From Rallus limicola (lineage: Eukaryota; Chordata; Aves; Gruiformes; Rallidae), in contig JAKCOZ010000005.1 in NCBI GenBank assembly GCA_022605955.1, positions 56,796,750 to 56,860,749 of the forward strand: a stretch of 64,000 nucleotides of DNA, written 5' to 3'. Positions within the stretch are counted from its first letter, which is position 1. Each line of letters opens with the position of its first letter. A model generated the notes under the pieces. That model did no database searches, had not been told where the DNA came from, and was given only the letters and a program-made list of their open reading frames with translations. Positions 25,101 to 34,100 of the stretch are shown in pieces. A program made the position numbers and the translations under genes.

Positions 25101-28100
25101 CCAACCAGCAGCTGTAAGGAGGTGATTTGGTTTCCTGGAGGAAGCTGACACTTCCCTTTTGATTGTTTGGTTTATTCCTTTTAATCTTTGTCTTTTTTTT
25201 TGTTTTTATTTCTTTTTTTGTTTTGTTTTTACAGCCAGGGAAGCTTTCAAAGAGGCAGGAAACATCTTAAGTGGCCACGTAAGGATGGGGATGTATCTTG
25301 AAGATGATGCCTTGGCTTTGTAAGTTGGTTCTTTCTTTGGGGTGAGTCATGGATTCATAGGGGTTGGATGGGACCTCCAGAGATCATTGAGTCCAACCCC
25401 CCTGGCCAAAGCAGGGTCCCTAGGAACCAAAGCAGGTTTTCTAGGAATTCTAATTGATCTGTATTTGGTGAAAGCCTGGAGGAAGTGTCACTGAACCACA
25501 AGTGACTTAATCCTGGAGGAAAATGAGTCAGGAGGTGTAGCCCTGGCTCTGCCACCAATTTGCAGCATGTCCATGGTCAACTCAGCCCTGATGAGATGAA
25601 CAGTCCTCTCCCTTCCTGTTGTTCACTCTGGGTGTTTTCAGTCCTCCAGCCCTGCATCTGTTGGGTTCCTCCTTCAAAGAGAACCAAGCTCTTATGGAGG
25701 ACAAAAACAGGCTGGAAAGATGTTACCCTCTATGTAGGATCAGTGTGTGAGCAAGAAAACTATGGTTCTGCCCTCCTCTCTCCATCAAGCAGAAGTGATG
25801 CATCATTACTTACCTCCCTCTTTCTGCAGCCCCTTTGCTTTCTCATCTCCTCTTCCCCACCCCAGTGGGGCAAAAGCACCTGCTGAGGGATGGGGCAGGG
25901 GAGCATCAGGGCACTGCTGCAAAGCCAGGGCTGTAAATGTTGGTCTTGCTCTGATGGTTGCCCCCAGTTGCCAAGAGCAGCTGAAGTAGAGGCTGTTTGT
26001 GACTACTTGGAGGCTTTCTTGGCTGGCAGTGGAGTGGGGATGGTGTCTGGGTGCTGGAAAATGGTTCCAAAGCCCTGAAATAAATGTGGTGGTTGCATGG
26101 AGCTGCCTTGGTGTGGAGCACCAAGACCAAACAGCCATCCTGCAGCTCTGGGAAAGGCATTACAGCCCTTTGGTCTCATCCAGCTTCCTGGTGGGGAACT
26201 CACTTCCCAGGGACATTTGCAACTGCCAAAGATGGAGAAGGATCTCCCTCTATCATTTCACCAGTTAATCTTACCTCAGATGTTTTCTTGGGCACCTCCC
26301 CCTCATCTCCTTCTCCTTCTTGAGAGCAAAAGATCCCAGTCCCAGACAGAGCTTTGGGGAGCTGCACCCTCTTTCTGGAGGAAGAGTGTCCACAGGATGT
26401 AGCTCCCTTCCTCCTGCAAATACAGGAAAAGCCAAGTCAAGGCTTTCTTGGTCAGCTCCTGATTGAATACAAGCATCAACTCCAGCCCTAACTGTAAGCC
26501 AAATGGGAGCTACTGGGATCTGAGTGTGTACTGGTCCATGCACTTAACTGTGGCATCAAGAGTCACTGCAGCAAGGGGGAGATGCTTTGGGTTAGACTGT
26601 GAGCATGCTTCAGTGCCCATAAATGCTGCTAGATCCAAGGGGAATCTCCAGCTTGTCCTGGCATCTCATTTCCATCAGGAATTAGCTGCCAAGGCAGAGC
26701 TGAAAGCCCAGGAAGGCCCTTGGCCTGTGTTTCCAGGTGTGGTTAACAGCAAAGGTGAATTCTTTTCATGACTTTCTTACAGACATGATGTGTCTCTAGC
26801 ATGTCTGATGGGACATGGGCATTTCTGTGGTATGTGTGGAGAAGGAAAACATGGGTATCATGGTAGAGCATCTCTGTTAACTGGAAGCACCAGCCATGGT
26901 TGGGTTTCAGAGGCCAGGCAGTGCCAGGCTTGGTCAGCACTGGGGTTGGGATAACCAGTACCAAAGTCACAACCAGCAGCATTGAGGTGAAAAACCTGAC
27001 CCCTCCCCAAAGCTAAAAGCTGTTTTCACCCCAAAGGATCTCAGCCAAGAAAGAAGAGGGGGAAAAAATCCAGCAAAGGAGGGCAGGGAGATCTTTCAAA
27101 GCAAGATCCTGATGGAAAATACCTGTGTTCTTTTCAGCAATGAGAAATGCACCTCCATCTTCCTCCTCCTCCATCCTCCTCCTCCTCCATCCTCCTCCTC
27201 CTCCTCCAGCTGTGCTCTGCAGCACGCTCCTGTTAAGTTGGAATAGCTCCTACAGTTTATATAGTTATATAGTGCATATAAATATACATTATTCATATTC
27301 ATTCTGCCAAGTTTGCATTTTGGCTGTGATTTGTGGGTGAAGCTACTGTAGATGGTCATCTTCTCAACTGTAAGTAGAAAGTAAACACTTACAGGAATTC
27401 CTTATGCAAGAGCCAGGCTCACTTCCCTTCTTGAGCAAAGAAAAACTATTCTTCTCCTAAAATGCTTGAGGAGGAAATATTTGGGGCTCCCAGATTTGGG
27501 GAGAAGAAAGTATACAGAGCAAACAAAAAGCATGTTATTAACAAAGCTGTTTGCTCAGCAAGCACCTGCTCAGGAGGTAACTAAATAAAAAACAATGAGG
27601 TTGAGGTGGGAGGGAGGGGGGGGGGAGGGTGTTTTGTGTGTGTGTGTGTGAAAAAAAAAAAGCATTAAAAGAAGCTTTGAATGAAGTCATTATTTATTTC
27701 TCAAATAGTTGGATGTCACAGGCTCCTGCCAAGGGGCTGTTTGCAGATGGTTTTGATTTAAATGTGAGGCTCATGTTACCCAGCTCCTGCTGTATAAATA
27801 GAAAGCTGGCGTAAGCGACAAGACAGCCACTTGGTCCCAGCAAGATGAGAAGTGATTTCAGGGCAGGCTCTAGCTAATAGGTGGGGAATTTGTTGGCTTT
27901 CTGGCAGTATAGAAGAAATACATCTTTACCAGAGGCTGCTGACAGGTTGATCTATTAGATATGGGCAGGGAGAGTCCTTACCTCCTCTGAGAACTGATCA
28001 CAGAAGCACAGAATCACCAGGTTGGCAAAGACCTTTAAGTCCACAAACTCAGCCTCCTGTAGAAAAGTCACGTTACAACCTCGCTCTTCCCTCTGTGCCT

Positions 28101-31100
28101 TGCCCAGGCCACTTCAGGTTTGGATGCTTATTTTAGCTGTTCTGAATGGGATGGAGATTGGGTCAAATTTGCTTTAAAAATCTCAGTGTTTTGTGGTTTA
28201 GGTTATCAGTGGTGAAGCAAGTGGAAGTGACTACAGGTGCCTTGCTAAAGACCTGCAGTAGAGAATGACCATGGGCTTCCTTGAGGCCATCAATGTTGTG
28301 AATCCAGTGCTGAACTTGGACTTACCTGAGCCATTTCAGTTTTATTTTACAGCATCCTCTGCTTTTTGTGGTTAAATCCAGCCCTGAGATAAGCTTTCTC
28401 CTTTTTTGTCAGGAACTTGGGTCTCACACCTCTGGTCATGGCTGAGAGTCCTCTGATCTATTAGGAAGGTCCTTAACTCTCATCTTTGTTATGGAACTTC
28501 CACAGTTCTTACAGACACTCTCTGGCTCAATGCTTGTGTCAGCAATAGAGTGGCCAGTAGGTCTGGGAAGGGGATTGTGCCCCTGGACTGGGCACTGGGG
28601 AGGCTGCACCTCGAGTGCTGGGTCCAGTTCTGGGCCCCTCACTCCAAGAAGGACATTGAGGGCCTGGAGTGAGTCCAGAGAAGGGCAACCAGGCTGGGGA
28701 AGGGGCTGGAGGGCAAATCCTCTGAGGAGCAGCTGAGGGAGCTGGGGGTGTTGAGCCTGGAGAAGAGGAGGCTGAGGGGAGCCCTTCTCCCCACCTGCCC
28801 TGCCCTGCCAGGAGGGTGCAGAGAGGTGGGCGCTGGTCTCTTCAGCCAGGGGCCAGGAGCTGGGACAAGGGGCAATGGGCTCAAGCTGGGCCAGGGCAGG
28901 CTCAGCTCAGCTGGGAGGGCAAAGTTCTTCCCTGGCAGAGTTGTCAGGGCCTGGCCCAGGCTGCCCAGGGAGGGGGCTGAGTCACTGACCCGCTGGAGGG
29001 AAAAACACTCCAAAAAGACCAGATTCTTTTTGAACAGGAAATCAAAGGCTTTGCACCTCCCCAGCCCAAAGTGTCCTTACACCTCATTCGCTTCCCCAGC
29101 GATTCTGGTGTCAACAGCCTCTGAAAAATTACCAGCAGCCTCTGAAAAATAAACTGGATGCCCCTCTCCACCCCCCCCCAAGAAAAACAAAGCCTGTAGA
29201 AGCAGCTAACTTCCCCATCACACCCTTCCTCTGGGCACTGACATCTGGAGCCTTCAAGTTCCTCAAACCTCCAGAAAATTGCTTGCCTGCCTTGGTGTGT
29301 CCTCTGACCTTTCATTTTTTTGCTCTTTCCACCTTCTCAGCTTTTCTTGAACTACCCCTTGAACCCTCTTACCCAGAAGATCCTTAGGGAACAAGGCATG
29401 AGCTGGCTCCTCCAGCGAGTGTATTCGTGCGTGGTCTGGGTGTGCTGCTCTAACGTGGGGCTCAACTGGAGCAAAACCTCCTGTGTTCCCCAAGCCAAAA
29501 ATCACATCTCTTGGAGCCCAGCTCCTGTAGGTTGGTGTCTCTGGCTTGGATGGAGCCTAAGACCTTCTGTTGGCCTTGGCTTGGGTGGCAGAGGGAAGCG
29601 CCGGGTGGGTATTGGCACCACCTAACCTTAGGTGAGAGAAGCAGCCTGAGAGGGGATCTGATCACTGGGGATCAATAGCTGAAGGGTGGGACACAGGGGG
29701 ACATGGGCAGCCTCTGCTCAGTGTCTGTGGGGACAGGACAAGGGGCGATGGCCTCAAGTTGGAGCACAGGGAGTTCCACACCAACATGGGGAAGAACTTT
29801 TCCCCAGTGAGGGTGAGGGAGCCCTGGGCCAGGCTGCCCAGGGGGTGTGGAGTCTCCTTCTCTGGAGAGATTCCAGCCCTGTCTGGACACCGCCCTGTGT
29901 GCCCTGTCCTAGGGACCCTGCTTTGGCAGGGGGTTGGACCTGATGGGCTCTGGAGGTCCCTTCCAACCCCTGCAGCTCTGTGATTCTGTGACCATTAGTG
30001 CCCTCTGGATGCAACCATCCAGCCAGTTCTTATCCAAATCAGGACAGTTCAGAGACTGGTGAGGGAGCAATGGGGGAGCATGATGTGCAGGGCAGGCAGC
30101 TCAGGACCCTTTTATTCTGAACCTCTACCAGCAGCCTTTCCCTTCCCTGCATCCCTGTCCATACTTTTCCCCATGAGGATTCCAGCTCTGCCTGCAGCAA
30201 AGCTGGTTTGTGGGTGAATCCCGTGGCCACTTCTCAGAATCACTGCATCAGCAGGTTGGAAAAGACCTTTAAGATCATCAAGTCCAACCATTCCCATCCT
30301 AAGCTAAACCAGATCCCTGAGCACCTCATCTACCCTCTGTTCAACACCCCCAGGGCTGGGGACTCAGCCCCCTCCCTGGGCAGCCTGGGCCAGGCCCTGA
30401 CAACTCTGCCAGGGAAGAACTTTGCCCTCCCAGCTGAGCTGAGCCTGCCCTGGCACAGCTTGAGCCCATATCCCTTCATCCCATCTCCTGTTGCTTGGAC
30501 AAAGAGACCAGTTCTCATTAGCATCCCTCTTTTTTACAGATCCCATAAATACACAGTGTCTCCTCCAGCCCTTCTCCTTGCCAGGAGTGGAGCTCAGAGC
30601 GTGGAGAGCATCACTTTATCCCAGCAGAACGTGCAGGACATGGTGCAGATGATCAGACATGAACTGCTGGATGTTTTTGTAAGTTTTCTTTTAAAAATCA
30701 AGGTCCCTTTTCCAGAAAAAGCCTGATCACAGCCTGGAGATGTGCAAAGGGTCTTTGCTCTTAATTTCTACTGCCAAATTATGTTTGTTTTTAAGTTTTC
30801 TGGCTTGGATCAGGTGGTGTGGACAGAAATCTGGTGTTGACTGTGTGGTCCCTTGGGAGGAGACCCTGGGAGCTGATGGCTGAGCTTGTGCTCGTAGCCA
30901 CCAACCTGACACTGTGGTGGCTTGTCCTCATGCAGGGTCTGCTCCCTGCCTCTCACCAATGGCTTGGTCAGAGCTGCAGCACGTGGAGCTGGGCTCAACC
31001 CAGAAGACCAGCTCAGGTCTTCTCAGCTCACACCCATTGTCTCAGCCTGTGCAGCCAGGCTTGGCTTGTGATGGGCTTTGACATAGAATCACAGAAGGGA

Positions 31101-34100
31101 TGGGTTGGGAGGGACCCCAAGGGTCACAGAGCTCCAACCCCCCTGCCACAGGCAGGGACACCAACCTCCAGGCCTGGAGCTACACAAGGTTGCCCAGGGC
31201 CCCAGCCAACCTGGCCTTCAACACCCCCAGGGACGGGGCACCCACCCCCTCTCTGGGCAGCCCCTGCCAGCCCCTCCCCACTCTCTCTGCAAAGAACTTC
31301 CCCCTCAGATCTCCTCTCCCCCTTCCCTCCTCCAGCTTCACTCCATCCCCCTTGTCCTGCCAGTCTCTGCCCTTTGAACAAGCTGATCCCCATCTCCAAG
31401 CCCCACCAACATCCCAGCTCCCACCCTTGTGTTCAGCATGAACCCCACAGCCCTGCTCAGCCCCTGCACCCCTCACATAAGGGCAGAACCTTCAACTTCA
31501 TCCCCTTTCTCTCCTCCCCATAAACTCCAACTTCTTCTTTTGGTGTCTTGCAGCCAGAAGTCACGGTGCAAAATCTTCCCAGCTACTTGCAGCTCAGAAA
31601 GCCCTTCCTCCTCTTGTTCAGCGATGGTGACATCGGTCAGATGGAGAGCCAGGAAATGCTGAAGGTGGCAAAAGGGAGACCCTGGCAAGAGTTTGTGGCT
31701 TGCTGGTTGAACTTGTAAGTGTATAGAAACCTCTTCCCTTCTTTCTGTTAGCTCTTAGCACTCCAGGGCAAGAGGAACAAAGAGTCTGCAATTAGTGAAG
31801 CCGCTGTCTAGCTGGTAGGGTGATTGTTGGGTCTGGAGTCATCACCAGGGTCTGGATTGTTGGGTCTGGAGTCCTCACCAAGTGGGAGATCAGATCACTC
31901 AGCAGTGATGCAGGAGGAGTTCTGAGCAGCTGCAAAATCTCTTGCCTAAGTAAAGTTAGTAAATGTTTCATTGATGGCAGAAAGTGGGTTTGGTGGAGTA
32001 AAACATCCTCAAAGATACCATGTAGTAGCTGGACCCTGGTTCTGGTGTTATTTGGGTAGAGAGGGAAAAATCAGTGTGCCATCCTGGAGTGTCTTATGGT
32101 GATGTGATTCTGTGATGCTTCCATCAGGAACCAGAGGGAAGAACAACAGGAACTGGAAGAAAGAAGGTTTTCAGAAGCAGCAGCCCCATAAGGCAAACTT
32201 AATAAATAGTCAAGAAACAAAACTATCCAGGAGCAAGAAATAGAAAGTCATAGGAGAAGGGATTTAATTTAATATGGTTTTAATCCTCCCCTGGTTAGGT
32301 TTTCAGTTTCCAGCCTCTGTTTGTTTTGCCCAAGCCCAGAGACACCTCAGTGTCTTAATCATAACTTGCTTTTTGAAGCCTGGGAAGCTCCTCACAGCGT
32401 GGGCTGAAGTTTAGGTGATGGGGAACGTAGGTGTCTGCAAAGAGAAGGCGACTTGTTTGCCAGTAATACATAAGAAAACGAGTCTCTTGGAACTTCCCCA
32501 CCTACACATGTGCCTTTGCTCTGAGGAGGAGCAAGCTGGCCTGTGTCAGAGCAGAAGGGCTTTGCCATTGGCTCAGAAGGAGCAGTAGTGCCCTGGGAAA
32601 TGGTCTTTATTCCCCTGGTGAGAGCCAGATCAGACCTCCAGCATCACTCTCAGCCTGAACGTAGTGTGAGGACTCAGCATCTCATATCCTCTTTTGCCTC
32701 TCTCTGTGTCACTTGATGGAGTTGCCAGCCCAGCCCTCTGCATCAGCTCCCACCTTTCCACCCCCCCTTTCCAAAGGGTGATGGCAGAAGCTGGGCTGGA
32801 GGGAGCTGGTAGCTCTCTCCCCAAGCTGGGTTTCCACACAGGGGCCTGCAGGACCCATCCCCTTCCTCCCTCACCTGTTCTTCAAACTCATGCTGGAGAA
32901 CATTTCACAGCCTCCTACAGAGTTTGCCCCAGCTTCTCCTGCCCAAGGATTTCTTCACACATCCAATCTACCATCCACTCTCTCTCCACCAGACCCTCAT
33001 CGCTTGCTTAAGGTGCTGAGCTTCTAAATCATAAAATCCCAGACTGGGCTGGGTTGGGAGGGACCCCAAGGGTCACAGAGCTCCAACCCCCTGCCACAGG
33101 CAGGGACACCAACCTCCAGGCCTGGAGCTACACAAGGTTGCCCAGGGCCCCAGCCAACCTGGCCTTCAACACCCCCAGGGACGGGGCACCCACCCCCTCT
33201 CTGGGCAGCCCCTGCCAGCCCCTCACCACTCTCTCTGCAAAGAACTTCCCCCTCAGATCTCCTCTCCCCCTTCCCTCCTCCAGCTTCACTCCAGCCCCCT
33301 TGTCCTGCCAGGCTCTGCCCTTGAACAAGCTGATTCCCCTCCTGTTCCTCTGCTCCCTTCAGGCACTGGCAGGCTGCAGTGAGGTCCCCCCACAGCCTTC
33401 TCTTCTCTGGGCTGACCCAGCCCAGCTCCCTCAGCCTCTCTCCAGAGGGGAGCTGCTCCAGCCCTCTGAGCATCTCTGGGTCTCCTCTGACCCCTCTCCA
33501 ACAGCCCCACATCTCTCTTGTGCTGGGGCCCCAGCTCTGGACACAGGACTCCAGCTGGGGCCTCCCCAGGGCAGAGCAGAGAGGGACAATCCCCTCCCTG
33601 TCCCTGCTGCCACCCCTCTGCTGATGGAGCCCAGGATCCCATCTCCCTTCCCAGCTGCAGGACCCACTGCTGCTCATGTCCAGTGGATGTTCAGCACAAC
33701 CTCCTTGTCCAAGTTACAGAACTGAACAAATCTCCACACTTGAAGAACAAGAAGCTGGTTCTCACTGATATCAAAGGGAGCAGGAAGAACAGCTGTACTC
33801 CCTCTCTGTAAAGAATAAACAACCTGATGAGCTTCTACATCTGTCCTATAGGTACAACCTGGTCCTGTCATGCTGCCAAACCATTGGTGAGCAAAGCTGA
33901 GTCTCCTCTTCCCAACAGGAAGAAGACTCCGGTGGGACGCGGCGTCCTCAAGACGTACTTTGCCACCACACCACCTCTGCCCGCTCTCACCTGGGTGAAC
34001 CTTCACTCTGGAGGTCAGGTATTCAAGTTCCCATCAGAGCAAGCAGTGACTGAAATGAACATCTTGGCTTGGCTGGAGAAGCTAAAAGCAGGAGCAGAGA

